A DNA stretch of 64,000 bases from Cerrena zonata (Eukaryota > Basidiomycota > Agaricomycetes > Polyporales > Cerrenaceae), in NCBI GenBank assembly GCA_038087015.1, contig JASBNA010000006.1, positions 806,001 to 870,000 on the forward strand, in the 5' to 3' direction. Positions 12,382 through 24,054 of the stretch are shown here, piece by piece (the first letter of the stretch is position 1; every line of letters begins with the position of its first letter). The position numbers were made by a program, and so were the translations under genes. Below the pieces are notes generated by a model that worked only from the letters and a program-made list of their open reading frames with translations, was not told where the DNA came from and did not search any database.

Positions 12382-13570
12382 ATGTCGAATAATGTCTCTC
12401 CTCACATAGATATCTACGTTAGCATCCCTATTACTGTTCCCCTTGACCCGGAAGCTCCTCTTGACCTTCACCCTGAAAAATGGACATGGAAACATCTGCT
12501 CCGCTGCCCTGTGTCTGAGCTTGCAGAACTCACCCTGTCTGTTCCACCTTACATGTGGCTACGCTACAACACCTATGCCATCCTCGGCGCAGAGGGAAAA
12601 CTCTCCATGCAAAAAGGCACACTTGATGCGCCTGTCTATACTGAATTACTTCCGCTCGAGCGGGATAATCAACACTGACCAATGCTTCGCATCTTATACT
12701 GCAGAGGATGGGGGACAAAGTAAGTCACTCTATGCTCCATATTTCTCTTGGCTTACCTCGACCTGCGGGCAGTACATCACAGTCTTAACAGAGAAACAAG
12801 CTCGAAACTTAACTGATGTTGTGCACTCGATTAATGATGTTCGAAATGGATTGACCCTCAATACGCTTACCCGCACTCATCTCGGTCATGTATCTGTCGC
12901 TTTCTTGAAGGTATGCTATCCGTTAATACTCGTGAATTCTATTATTCTAATGATCGTGAGAGCAGGTACCCAATTTTGCAATCCAGCGTGCCGACATTGA
13001 CCCCCCTCTGTCCGACCACATTCCCGATGGATATGTTGCGCACACCTTCATCGAGCTAACAGAAGCCCCATTCGCAAATCGACCACCTGGATCGCTGCTC
13101 CCCACTCCGTAAGATCGATCACATTGGCCTCCTGATATCCTCTTCGATGCCCTTTACGGTGGTGTTGTCCCCAACACTTCGGCGTTTGCTAGTTAGAAGA
13201 CCTAGACAGGCCATGGGAGCATTTATATTATCTCATCGGTAAGATAGCCTTTGAGCAGCTTCAAAAAATGCTGCGAGATGCAGAAACAGAAGACGAATTG
13301 GATGAGGACCCAGAAGGTTATCAACCGGACCCGAACGATCCATTGGATTTTTCTAGCTACGCGGCTATGTAAGATGATAACCGTCGGGAAGAGTGTGTAC
13401 ACTACGAGCGATGACTTCGTAAACAAGGTGAACCATTGGATTATCGATTATTCATGCTTCCATATGCAGCCATGCCCCCGGGCAGTCGGGAAGCACACCT
13501 GCGGGCAGTAGAGGAAAGACGACAGCAACAACTGCGCGACAGGGTGTCTGAGTAGGCTTCGCATGTTTAG
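12382..13570 (+). pseudogene. Decayed HNH nuclease gene (copy A, sister of 16174-17424)
   Basis: Clearly homologous at nucleotide level to the intact gene at 16174 (both begin MSNNVSPHID and share WTWKHLLRCPVS and YMWLRY.TYAILGAEG). Relative to that copy, about 140 bp after cttccgct is missing. A second deletion removes the start of the HNH core (the RDNGRCVVT segment). An in-frame stop at 12676-12678 ends the first block. Further downstream are stop codons, a frame change, an insertion of about 100 bp near 13370-13500, and a Trp-to-stop change (agtag at 13551-13555) near the old C-terminus. Similarity continues past the stop (compare 13655-13800 with 17565-17810), so the duplication covers more than the coding region. 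No functional nuclease can be made from it. Confidence 0.85.
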
Positions 13571-14429
13571 ATGCCTCTGCCACTTCCTTCTGCGAAGCTG
13601 GTGAGAACCACACACTACGAGTGGTTTTGGGATCTGCATGTACTTACAACTACTGCACTGTCTGGGCCGTACATGTTCGACCTCGGTTGGTTACGACTTC
13701 TCCAGTAAAAGGCAGTATATTTCTATCTTATGACTACCCGGTGAACGGGTTCTATACTTGTGGAACGCACTTTGGAGGATCCCCCTTCTCAATTTGGCCC
13801 AAGTGGCGGTGCTATTATAATACTGCTTACTCCGACAGACTTGGTCATCTATATCTAAGCTTCTGACAAACTCTCTCGATTACTGTGCACTACGTACCTT
13901 TCACCACTTGAGCCTGAACAATACAACTCATCCATCGCAGGCGGCTGCTCATCTTTTGTGCGATGTTGGAGCGATCGTGTTATGGGTGAGAGTACCATCC
14001 TTCTTGCTCCTATTATGAGATCACGGCTCACGATGATATTAACCTCCGCAAACCAAGGGGTAACATACAAACCCAGCCTGAGCGTGAGATCATATTGATG
14101 ACCTTGCAGGACTCACTAATGGCACTAAACCAATCAATTTCGATTCACCGGAAAATTGATGAACTCTCATTCTTACCAATCGAATGAACTGTGTTTCCCT
14201 TCCAAAGACCTGTGTTATGTGTCATGGTGCATCCGTTGTACTGACAAAGTGAATACGGTAGTCCCCTAACTCGAACCTTTCCCTAGATTTCCTAACATTT
14301 TCGTCAACGTCTACGATGGCCTTCGGACATCCTTCTCAGCATGCAGTTTTACGTCCTCCGCTTCATCAGCCATGAATTCCTCATACTGCTCATCGATGAC
14401 GGACGTGAAAGGTGCGCAACATAATTTTG
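13571..14429 (+). other. Intergenic: 3' flank of duplicated HNH block, then unassigned
   Basis: The first 230 bp still resemble the flank downstream of copy B (genes at 16174-17424). The rest shows no gene, RNA or repeat that I can support. Confidence 0.5.
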
Positions 14430-14437
14430 TATATAAA
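14430..14437 (+). promoter_or_regulatory. TATA box of the oxidoreductase gene
   Basis: tatataaa, 88 bp before the start codon at 14525. It is a good match to the eukaryotic TATA consensus at a normal distance. Confidence 0.6.
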
Positions 14438-14524
14438 CCTCGAGTTGGACGTCGAAAGGCACATCATTCATTTAAACCAAGACCATCCTGACACAATTCG
14501 ACACTTCCTATAATAGCTCTCGCC

Positions 14525-15763
14525 ATGTCTGTTATTCCGTCTAAACACCTGGCTGTCGGCCTCACCTCCGCTGAATCTGGAATCGTCAGCTTCGAAGTCC
14601 CCACTCCGGAGCCTGGCAGAGACGAAGTTCTCGTTCGGGTGCAATGGGCTGCAGTCTCCTTCCTGGAGCTTTGGCAGGCAGACTTCAAACTAATGCCGCA
14701 GTACCCGCAAATCTTGGGGATCTCTACTGTCGGAGAAGTGGTGAAGGCTGGAGAGGATGCCGACGTAGACGTCGGGGACACCATTGTCGCATTCGCCATG
14801 TTGTCTAACCAAGAAAGATCCTTCCAAGAATACGCTCTCTTTAGCAAGTATCACGTCGGAAAGGTAAATATCTCCCTCAATGAGTTGGCAAAAATATATT
14901 TACTGATAAAATGTTACTCAGTTGCCCTCCAATATTTCGCCTCGGGAAGCCGTCACGGTACCTGACAAGTACGTCCTCTCTTTAATACCCGTAAACTAGT
15001 AACTGACGGTATCTCAGCTTCACGACAGTATACTGGACGTTGTTCGGAAACCTGAGCCTCCCAGCTCCTTCTGAACTACCAGCAAAATCCTCTCCGCCCG
15101 AAGCCAACACCCCGATCCTCGTCTGGGGTGCAGGAGGGAGCGCAGGTCAATATGCCCTTCAAGTGCTCCACCTTGCGGGATACAAGAATGTGATCGCGGT
15201 TGCATCGTCCCGCCACCACGAATACCTTCGTTCTCTCGGTGCCGCCATCACTCTCGACTACAAGGAGAAGGATATCAGGGAACAGGTTCTCAAGGCTGCT
15301 GGCGGGCCTGTCAAATACGTCTTTGACACTATCTCAGAAGAACAGAATAGTCTGGGACACATCACGAAGGTCGTTGCGGCTGGAAGTCAAGTCGCTTACC
15401 TTCTCCCCGTCCGGGATGGCGGAATGGGTGCGGTCCAAGGTGTCAAGTATCAGCCCGAGACCGTATTCCCTGATGGGGTTGAGCTATTTGGTATCAGAGT
15501 CGCCGTCTATCATCTCCAGGTAAGTAGGCTTCTCTTGGAGTTGAATTCAGACCGAGTCTGATGCATTGTTACAGAATGAGACATTCAAGAAAGAGGTACA
15601 ACCTAAGATTCTGCCCAAACTTCTGGCTGATGGTTTAATCAAACCCAACCGTGTGCGCGAAATCACTGGTAAGACGTTGGTAGATAGGGTGAATGCGGCT
15701 CTAGATGTTCTCAGGAAGGGAGAGATCAGCGGCGAGAGACTAGTCATTAAAGTATCACAGTAG
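14525..15763 (+). CDS. Medium-chain quinone oxidoreductase/enoyl-reductase-like protein (zinc-independent)
   Basis: NAD(P)H-dependent MDR-superfamily reductase, 358 residues from four exons (14525-14863, 14922-14968, 15018-15519, 15575-15763). The N-terminal GroES-like fold starts GIVSFEVPTPEPGRDEVLVR. The usual zinc-ligand Cys and His residues are absent, which fits the zinc-free quinone reductase/trans-enoyl reductase type. The nucleotide-binding turn is VWGAGGSAGQYALQVLHLAG, and the substrate-binding C-terminal helix region ends ALDVLRKGEISGERLVIKVSQ. Substrate cannot be told from sequence. The gene lies between the decayed and intact HNH copies and may have been part of, or trapped by, that duplication. 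No secondary-metabolite genes sit nearby. Confidence 0.9.
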
Positions 15764-16173
15764 TTGCGACGTTTTATCACCGGCTGATTTACAAGGCAAA
15801 CATATACAATTCGGTTATCATTATCCTACACAAGTACGAACAGTGACAAGGACATAATGAGAGCTTTTAGAAACCAATCAATCGTAGAACACAAGCATCA
15901 TCAATGTGATAGATTAATGCAATGGTGCATCAGGAGGGATAGTGGGATCAACAAATGCAGTGGCAGTAGAATCAGATCACTAACCAATAGTAAGCATAGG
16001 TTGGATCAAAATACCGGTCGAACTACGACGAGGGGATGAGATAGACTCTTTGAGTCTGACTACTATAGCCAAGTCGAAGCTACTATCCATCCCAGGCTCC
16101 TAGCCGGCTCATCCCTATATAGCAAGTTGCGAGTGAAGTGAACACCTACCTTTGATCTTAAACGTGAACGACC
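15764..16173. other. Intergenic between oxidoreductase and HNH copy B
   Basis: About 410 bp. A TATA-like tract (ctatatagc, near 16114-16122) lies about 55 bp before the HNH start. No other feature was recognised. Confidence 0.4.
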
Positions 16174-17424
16174 ATGTCGAACAATGTCTCTCCCCACATA
16201 GATGTCTACGTCAGTCTCCCAACCACTGTTCCTTCTGACTCAACAAAACTGCCCAACCTTGCCCCTGAAAACTGGACATGGAAACATCTGCTCCGCTGCC
16301 CTGTGTCTAAGCTTGCGGAATTCACCCTGTCTGCTCCACCTTATATGTGGCTACGCTACAGCACCTATGCTATTCTCGGCGCAGAGGGAAGACTTTCCAC
16401 TCAGAAAGACCTGCTTGACGAGCCCATCTATACCAAAGAACTTCCGCTGGAGTCCAAGACCCTCTACTATCACTACGAAAATGCAAATGAGCAGGCGCGA
16501 CTATTTCCGCTCGAGTCCGACCTCATGAATCCCCGTTCAATGACTAGTCAGGTTACACAACGCTTCCCGAGTTTCAAGAACGACGTTCTCGATCGGGATA
16601 ATGGGCGTTGTGTGGTGACCGATTCTTTCTACTCCGATGCTTCGCACCTCATAGCACATAGTAAGGGAGATGAAGTGAGTCGTCCTGTATGCTGTATTCT
16701 CCTTACTTTATCTTTGAACAGTACATCAGAGCCTTGACCGAGCGGCGGAGTCGACGCTCAACTGATGTTGTGCCTTCGATTGACCATGTTCGAAATGGGT
16801 TGACCCTTTATCCGTCAACCCATAGTTCTCTTGCTAGAGCACATGCTGCTTTCATGAAGGTATGTCACTTCATGATAAGTGTGGTATTTTCTTGTTCTTA
16901 TACTAGAGTAGGTGCCCAATTTTGCAATACAACTTGCCGACATTGACACCCCCCTCCCTGATAACAATGCTGACGCATACATCGCACATGCGTTTGTCCC
17001 ATCAATAAACATTCCATTCGGAGCTCGATCGCCTGGCTCGCTGCTCCGCATTCCGCAAGATCGATCACAATGGCCTCCTGACATCCTTTTCGACGCCCTC
17101 TATGGTGGCGTTGTCCTCCAACAGTTCGGTGTTTGCAAGACAGAAGACTTGGATAAGCCATGGGAGCACGTATACTACCCCAATGGTAAGATAGCCTCTC
17201 AGGAATTTCAGAAGATCCTGCGAGACGCAGAGGCAGAAGACGAAGACGAATTGAAAGAGGAAGGTTATCAACTGGACCCGAACGACCCATTGGATTACAT
17301 GACTTTCATTCTTCCGTACTCAGCAATGTCTCCGGAGAGTCTGCAAGCATCTCGACGGGCAGCAGAGGAAAAGCGACAGCAACAGCTGCATGGCAGGGTA
17401 TCTGAGTGGGCTTCGCATGTCTAG
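16174..17424 (+). CDS. HNH nuclease-domain protein (copy B, intact)
   Basis: 383 residues in three exons (16174-16674, 16722-16859, 16912-17424). The N-terminal 100 residues include WTWKHLLRCPVSKLAEFTLS. The nuclease core follows: VLDRDNGRCVVTDSFYSDAS then HLIAHSKGDE split from YIRALTE by intron 1. The conserved Cys and the His pair match the HNH fold common in Agaricomycete 'HNH nuclease domain' proteins (Pfam HNH_2-like). The C-terminal part contains WPPDILFDALYGGVV and an acidic then Lys/Arg/Gln-rich tail (ASRRAAEEKRQQQ). Such proteins are expanded and fast-evolving in mushrooms; their biological role is unknown. Nucleotide similarity with the pseudogene at 12382 shows a local duplication. 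Confidence 0.85.
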
Positions 17425-18178
17425 GATCCGAGCTTTACCGATCTCAATTTTCAATGCACTCAAGGCAACTGATTCACTCGTCTGGGATACATCCGCAAGA
17501 CGATGCAGGTACTAAAATCGGCAGCCTCAGTCTTCTCCTATAACTTCCTCCCATAGGCCTCTGCACGGTCTGAGCCGTACGATAAACCTATTCCACGAAT
17601 CTGGTAATACTCTTTCTATGATGGAGCGGCATTTTTCTTAAAAACTCGGGAGCGTATGGATTTGATCGGACATCAACTTCACAAGGTTTTCGACACTCGC
17701 GGTCTATGTAACGATAGTATACCTCTATATTGGTCATCTTGTGTAGTATCATAATGTCCGGTTTTGTACTCGCGGAATGCACACTATACTTTCGCCGGAT
17801 CTCCCCTTACATAAGCCGAGCTTAATTCAAATGCGTACGGACACCATCACCGCTCATCTTGAATAACAGTAGCTGGAGATGGAAGCAAGTGATACGTTCT
17901 AAGTCGGATGGGAGCGTCAGCCGTGTAAGTGGACGATAGACACGGTGTGGGTTTGCGGTTAGTGAACTCAACACGGAGGGCACGTTTCGAGGTTTGGCCA
18001 TGCTATGTGAATTGATGACCTATCATAAATATCCGCACGTAAGCCACTTTTTACGCCTAATGCTCGACGATGCAACATGATCTTCAATATATAAAGAGTT
18101 GGGTAGCCACACACCCGGATATTTGTTTTTTTTAAATCTTCAGTCAAGAATTTTGAGTAGTTACATAACAGCGAATGC
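17425..18178. other. Intergenic 3' flank shared with the decayed HNH copy
   Basis: About 750 bp between two convergent HNH genes. Up to about 17810 it resembles 13600-13800 (for example ggccgtac versus gagccgtac contexts and the ggaatgcaca segment). After that nothing was recognised. Confidence 0.45.
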
Positions 18179-19610
18179 TCAGGACTGGACAGACACTAAA
18201 GGCGTAAAAGCAGAGCGAACGCCCATATATAATTCAAACTCTTCCCAACGAAGCAATGGTGCCGAGTCGTCATCTCCCCCGTATTTGTCCAAGAGTTCGT
18301 CAAAGAATTTACCTGCACCGCTCATATGCAAAATACCAGCTATAGCAGCGTGAATGGCGATGAAGTGAGGATTGGGTAGATCATGCGTGCGATCTCTCTT
18401 GCGAGAGGCTCCTCCTAGTTCAAGTAAATCTGCGCTCCTGTCTCTGAAGATCACGGGAGCACCAGTGTTACCAGGTAGATTCATTTGACGTGCAAATAGA
18501 CCATGTCTTAGGTCATCATATATCCTGATCCTGTACTCATTCACTCGCTACTGAGAATGAGCTTATCATCCCGATATGGATCTAGTAAAATGGCCCACCT
18601 CGGTTGGGTGAAGGCACCAACGGTACCTGTCGAAACCAATATGCGGGTGGTGATCAAGTGTAATCCCATTAGATGTGTCATCGATGATAGTTTGTAGGGA
18701 GTCGATTGCTGCAGAATCCAGGTTGGAAAAATGATAGAGAATACTGTATGTGATCTGTGCGAATTCATGCTAAAGGTAGTCAAAGCTAAGAGGTGTAGGA
18801 AGAAGCTCACAAATGCAGACTTGTCGTTCTTGTCAAAATCAGAAATCGCGTGGTGAAGAATGTGAGCAACCGGCAGCTCTATTGTTGGGACTTCTTTGGC
18901 CAGTGGGTGTCCACAGTCCTTAACACCAGTGACAACGCATTCGTATCCATCTCGACGGAGAACCTGAGAGAAACGTCAAGCAAAAACAAGAGAGTGTCGC
19001 ATGGAAGAATATACATCATCTCTGAATGAGCCGCGTCGATTCCCAGCACCCTCTAAAGATAACGTGTCTATATCGAAGGCAGTGGGCGTGGCGTCTCGAC
19101 TAGGTGTTTTATTTAAATGTCTGCGATGACTTCCACCGGCTTTGACTGCAAATTGGTGATATAGATAGTCCTGATTTGCGGTCGATAATAGATTGTCGAC
19201 TTACATACGTAGAGGAAATGAGTTAACCAAGTTATTGCAAGATTCCTCACCCGATCCGTAGTGTCAGAGCCAGCTGCTACGATCGCAGCAGCCACATAAC
19301 GTTGTGATCTCTCACCCCCTGCCCCCTCCGCATGAAACATCATCGCAGTCATAACCCTATCGAGGCAAATGTTTGTTTTGTGATGAGTGAAGTTGTTCTC
19401 TTCGGTGGTAGAAAAGGTATCGATGAACTGCGATGCCACCTGGATCAATTCATCTGTAGGCTGATCGCCATCTATGAGGTCAGAGACTTGAGCTTGATAG
19501 TCTTTATCTGAATATGCGGACAGTGAAGATTCGGTTGATTCGAGGCATTCGATACCTGTGCTACTATCAACAGAGGCGACTCGATTGTGCATAGCTGAAC
19601 CAGAAGCCAT
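18179..19610 (-). CDS. HNH nuclease-domain protein (copy C, divergent and inverted)
   Basis: Five exons (19205-19610, 19015-19145, 18811-18963, 18599-18769, 18179-18547) join in a continuous frame of 409 residues. The N-terminal region is acidic with a predicted helical part. The core reads VLRRDGYECVVTGVKDCGH then ELPVAHILHHA, the Cys/His arrangement of HNH proteins. Downstream, FDRYRWCLHPTE joins across an intron with a weak GTGGGC donor to RVNEYRIRIYDD. The end contains HFIAIHAAIAGILHMSGAGK, a segment typical of Agaricomycete HNH proteins just before a DELLDKYGGDDD tail. It is much more diverged from copies A and B than these are from each other. It shares a 227-bp divergent promoter with IND1. 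Confidence 0.8.
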
Positions 19611-19837
19611 GTTGTATAAACAGCCGGAGTGGAGTGTTGGACGTGGTTCAACCGAAAGGAACGATTGTCTTCCTTTCTTGAGGTCTGTGAAGGAGACTAA
19701 GTTTAGGTTCAGCCTGAAGTTGAGTAGCATGAGGTGGACGGTACGTATGCCGGGCCGCCGCGGCCGGGAAGCCCTCTGACGACATACTTGCACCCTTTCA
19801 ATTTCCTTGATTGTTTTGTTTTTGACTACTAAGAAAT

Positions 19838-21088
19838 ATGCGAGGCCCTCTATACCTCACGCGACGTAACCTAAATACATCTGCATCATTGCTTCATGAA
19901 AACCCACTGGTATGCTTACAGCTAGAATTATGTTCTTTTCAAGGCCTCACGTCTCATACAAAGCTCTAGGGTCTCCCCCGAAAACCTGGTCTACCGCCTC
20001 AGATTCCTCGTCGTAATGGCCCAATCCAGAAGCGACCTATACCCAACGTGAAGAAGGTTCTAGCTGTAGCCAGCGGGAAAGGTGGTGTCGGGAAGAGCAC
20101 TGTAGCAGGTGTGTACGAATGGAGGTTCAAATAATGCTACTTATTGAGGTTTTTCTATTCCAAGTAAACCTTGCCTTCGCTCTAGCTATGCATCGAGCAC
20201 CCGACTCAGACAGGAGACCCAGGATTGGTATCCTTGATTTGGATATATTTGGACCCTCTGTGCCAAAGCTAATGGGTCTGGAGACGGCAGAGGAACCCCG
20301 TTTAACAAAAAGTGTGCTGTCATCCGCTCTCTTCAGACCCACACCTTCTAATCATATTCCTAGATGGCGCAATCGTACCCCTCACTAATCATGGCCTCCC
20401 ATGCATGTCCATGGGTTTTCTTCTCCCCAAGTCGGCCGACGGGCAGTCCAATACTGACACAGCTGTAGTCTGGAGGGGGCTGATGGTTCAAAAAGCTGTT
20501 CAACAACTCTTATTCGACGTCGATTGGACGGGTGATCAAGCAGCAGAATCAGGTTTAGATGTTTTGGTCCTTGACATGCCGCCCGGGACTGGTGATGTTC
20601 CCTTAACTTTGGGTCAGCTCGTGAAAGTCGATGGTAAGCCCAGGATAACATTCTATCGTCATTCGTCTCACCGCATTTCGGTCTTCAGGCGCGGTCATCG
20701 TTTCAACGCCACAGGACGTAGCAATTTCAGATGTACGAAAAGGTGTGACTATGTTCAAGAAGATTGACGTGCCCGTAAGTAGTGGCATCTCTCATTCTCT
20801 AATCACAGCGATGACAATGTTTTTTAGATCACCGGGTTGGTGCTCAATACTTCTCATTTCATCTGCCCGAATTGCACGACGCCACATTATATCTTTGGTT
20901 CAAACAAGTCATTCCATGAAACCGCCTCGAATGTCGGTGCCAAAATCCTAGGTGAGCTACCTCTCGTGGGAGGCGTTAGTGAAGCCAGCGATCACGGTGT
21001 CCCCTACATGCTGGTAAATGATGGGAACAAGGAGTGGAAGAGCACGATGAAGAATATTGCAAACGATGTTTGGGAAGCCTTGCACTGA
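19838..21088 (+). CDS. IND1: IND1/NUBPL-type mitochondrial Fe-S scaffold P-loop NTPase
   Basis: Mrp/NBP35-family ATPase needed for [4Fe-4S] delivery to respiratory complex I. Six exons (19838-19909, 19970-20108, 20165-20311, 20364-20633, 20689-20774, 20828-21088) give 324 residues. The start gives an ideal presequence (MRGPLYLTRRNLNTSASLL). Then come the deviant Walker A VASGKGGVGKST, the switch motif DLDIFGPSVPKLMG, Walker B-like VLDMPPGTGDVPLTL, and STPQDVAISDVRKG. The cluster-binding CxxC reads FICPNCTTPHYIFG. All diagnostic residues are present, so it should be active. Start and first intron were fixed by the need to bypass a tag at 19967-19969. Confidence 0.95.
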
Positions 21089-21189
21089 TTTCGAGTATCC
21101 CTTCTGCGATTGATGTTCTCACCCGCCTGTCAAGCGGATTCCTGCAGCGTAATCGCAACTAATACTATGTACCGTAACCTATAGCGATG

Positions 21190-22730
21190 TTAATAAACTA
21201 CCTCTCCGTCGTACTTTGCTAACGACAAGAACAAATCGTCGATTTGCTCTTCATGCCATCCTCCCTGGACAACTGGTATAGGCACCATGAAATGTTGAAT
21301 CTTCTCGTGCACTTGATACCTCAGCTTCCTTCCCTTACTCGCCTTCGTGTCCACATTCGCTTTCTTCCTCGCCTTCCTCTCCAACTGTCGAGCCACCCAA
21401 CTCTCTTCCGCCACTCCGCCTGCACGAGTGTCAATCACATCCCGAAGGAGCTGTTGGTAGAAATCCGTATCGTCGAAGACGTCAGATGAACCATCTTCCT
21501 GAGTGATTGTGCCTGTTGATTTGCCACTTCGAACAATTCTTGTTCTCGACAATAACCTTTCAGAGTCGTTTAAGTCATTTTGAATGACCTGAATGACTCC
21601 CGGTGGTCGATTGTTTTCCTCCTTGTTCCACGCATTTTTGAAAGATGATTTTGCGGGAAGTAGGAAGCTCGGTTGAGCTGCTTGAATTTTGGATGACCAT
21701 TTTGATAATGTTGTCACGAGAGCTGGATGTTGGGAGGCCTCGCGACTGGATTCAGCAAGTGAAAGTGCATTTATTTGAGCTTCAAAGTCGGTGTCCGGGT
21801 CCGCCTGAGGGCTGGAGGATGTAGACGGGAAGGTATTGTCAAGTTGAGAAATGCTCTAGGAATGTCACGTTTGGTCTGAGTGAAATTCCAAACAATGCAT
21901 TACTTTACTTACCTCCTGAAGATGAGACAACTCCCGAGAGAGCGCGGTCGCCTCCTCGAGCATAACTTTCAATGATTGTGCAGCTGGGGAACTTTCCGCG
22001 ATATCAGGGAAATCCGACGACTGGTACATGATAGTCAGGAGGAATTCCTATCTTGGAATATTCAAGTGACTTACTAGCGGCAGAGAATTAGTGGCTGTGA
22101 GGGCTTTCTGTAGCCTTATTCTAGCATCTAGTAGGGCATCCCACATTGCCTGTGCGATCGGTGAGAAAGAGAAAACGAAGATTCTACCAAAATAACACTC
22201 ACAATCTGGTGTATTACTGCCTTTCCTTTCTCCCGGTCATCAGTGCTGACCATTCGAAGCGTTGAATTTTCGTCGCCATTGGATGGAGCAACTGAAGACG
22301 GGGGCAATTGCTTGGATGCCGAAGGTCGCTTCGACGACGCTTTGGGCAGAGGCTCAGGGACATCCATGTCCTCTTCTCCTTCACTTGAAAAGCCGTCCTC
22401 TTCATCGTCATCCTCGTCTGAGAGTTGTTGCCGACTAATGCGAGCACCCTCGTATTTAGGGTCGTTCAATGTATCGTGTCGCAGAGACGATGTCCTAGAG
22501 CGGCTTCAATTTGATGACATACTACGTATTCGGAAGCCAACATACCCAACATCCAGGTAGTGCTCCATGACCCCTGCATCCAGTGACGGAGGGAGTTCCT
22601 CCGAAGGATCGTAGTCCACTATTCGAGCATCGTCTGGTTGGAGTTCTGTAGAGTGCTTTTCAAGTTGACATGAGACACAGTGAGGAGAGAAAGTTAGCAT
22701 ACCTTCTTCACTAGGAATGGATCTTGGCAT
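21190..22730 (-). CDS. BFR2: BFR2/AATF (TRAUB-domain) ribosome-biogenesis protein
   Basis: Small-subunit processome component of the Bfr2/AATF family, required for early 18S rRNA processing in the nucleolus. Six exons (22703-22730, 22546-22645, 22203-22494, 22075-22149, 21913-22020, 21190-21855) give 422 residues. The N-terminus (DYDPSEELPP) leads into HYLDVGTSSLRHDTL, then an acidic run (DEDDDEEDGFSSEGEED). The AATF leucine-rich central helix follows (AMWDALLDARIRLQKALTATN). The C-terminal TRAUB part has FDDTDFYQQLLRDVID and ends KGRKLRYQVHEKIQHFMVPI with DDLFLSLAKYDGEVVY. All family landmarks are present; the short 28-nt first exon was chosen because it restores the frame. Confidence 0.93.
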
Positions 22731-24054
22731 GTCTGTTGATATGTCAAGTAAGTTTGTCGATATACTCCTTGGACAATGGAAGACGAAACCAAGCCGTTTT
22801 AGATTTAGTCTGTAGATGATTGACTGACTGCCATAAACTTTCTTGGTCAACGAGATAAGATAAGATCCTTGGAGTGTTAGCGCGCATCGCTAATCTTAAA
22901 CTCAACCTTGTTGTACTAACAACTCACTGGCAGTATCGTTTGTTTGCGACGTCCAACTAAGGATAAAGATCTCACAAATTCGCCAGATTGCAAGTGTTAT
23001 ACAACCTCGAATTATCATGGCGCACTCGTCTGTTTCCGATGTCCATCTGAGAAGGAAAAGTATTCTACAAATGTAATATCAATCCCGCCATCAAATTCAA
23101 CTTTACAGTAACCTGAATATAATAGTAACTGAGTATGTCTTTGTCCTGGGTAGAGGCTGTAGCTGAGCCTAGTAACTGAGTACCTTGCATCGAAGTTCAA
23201 TCATTCAATCATGCGTCGCCGTTTACCCGAAGTTCTCAAAGAGCGTATTGTTGGGCTATTAACGACACGATTGGTTGCGCACCATTAATGACGGGTAGTA
23301 CTGAGGTAACGATGAGAAAGAGGCTAGCAGCTTGGGGTGCTTATATGGATCAGGGTGCCTTTCTAAAAGCCTCCGAAAAGGTATTGCAAGTCACCATTAC
23401 ATTGATACTCCACCTCTCAGCGATATCCCCTACAGACAAAGTCAGTATATACACTATACCTTCGGGGTGTATATTTCTTCGACACCCATGAATTTTATCG
23501 AGGACTTCGGTTTAGTCATGGGTGAGTGTACTGTAATCACCAACGAGCTTCCGATCCGCACTCGGACTCCACATCATAGAAGGATTACCTATGACCCTGA
23601 GAAGCAGTAACAACAGATCGAATAACAGCTCCTATCTCCCTGACGGTACCCAGAACCATGCTGAAGGAGACGCACCGTTTATTTTTAAATATGGACCGTA
23701 CACTGCTCTGTCATAATCTGACAAATACTCGCGTACTATGTAACCGAAGAGCGTTACAAAAACGTGGGAGGGGTTTGCAACTGTTCGCTGGAGATGTACC
23801 TGCTCCAACTCCGGTGGTGTCGGAGTCGTGTTACCTCAAGGGGCAAAATCCATTCTAAGGCTTGAGTTTGAAAGAATCGCGTCACTCCGACTGGGGTGAG
23901 TCCGATCTATTGGGAGAATTTGTGGGAATTGAAGATGGAATCAATATACATATAGATACACGACGAATCCACAGGGTGAAGCAGCCCCTGATAAATAGCA
24001 AGTGATTATAATGACTCTACACCTGTTTCACATATCTAAACATAGCTCGCGTGA
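22731..24054. other. Intergenic, with possible remnant of an unidentified coding element
   Basis: 1.3 kb between BFR2 start and SDS22 stop. A short open stretch from 23211 (MRRRLPEVLKERIVGLL) and another around 23410-23607 look like broken pieces of a coding sequence separated by stops. I could not match them to any family. No terminal repeats were found around them. Confidence 0.3.
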
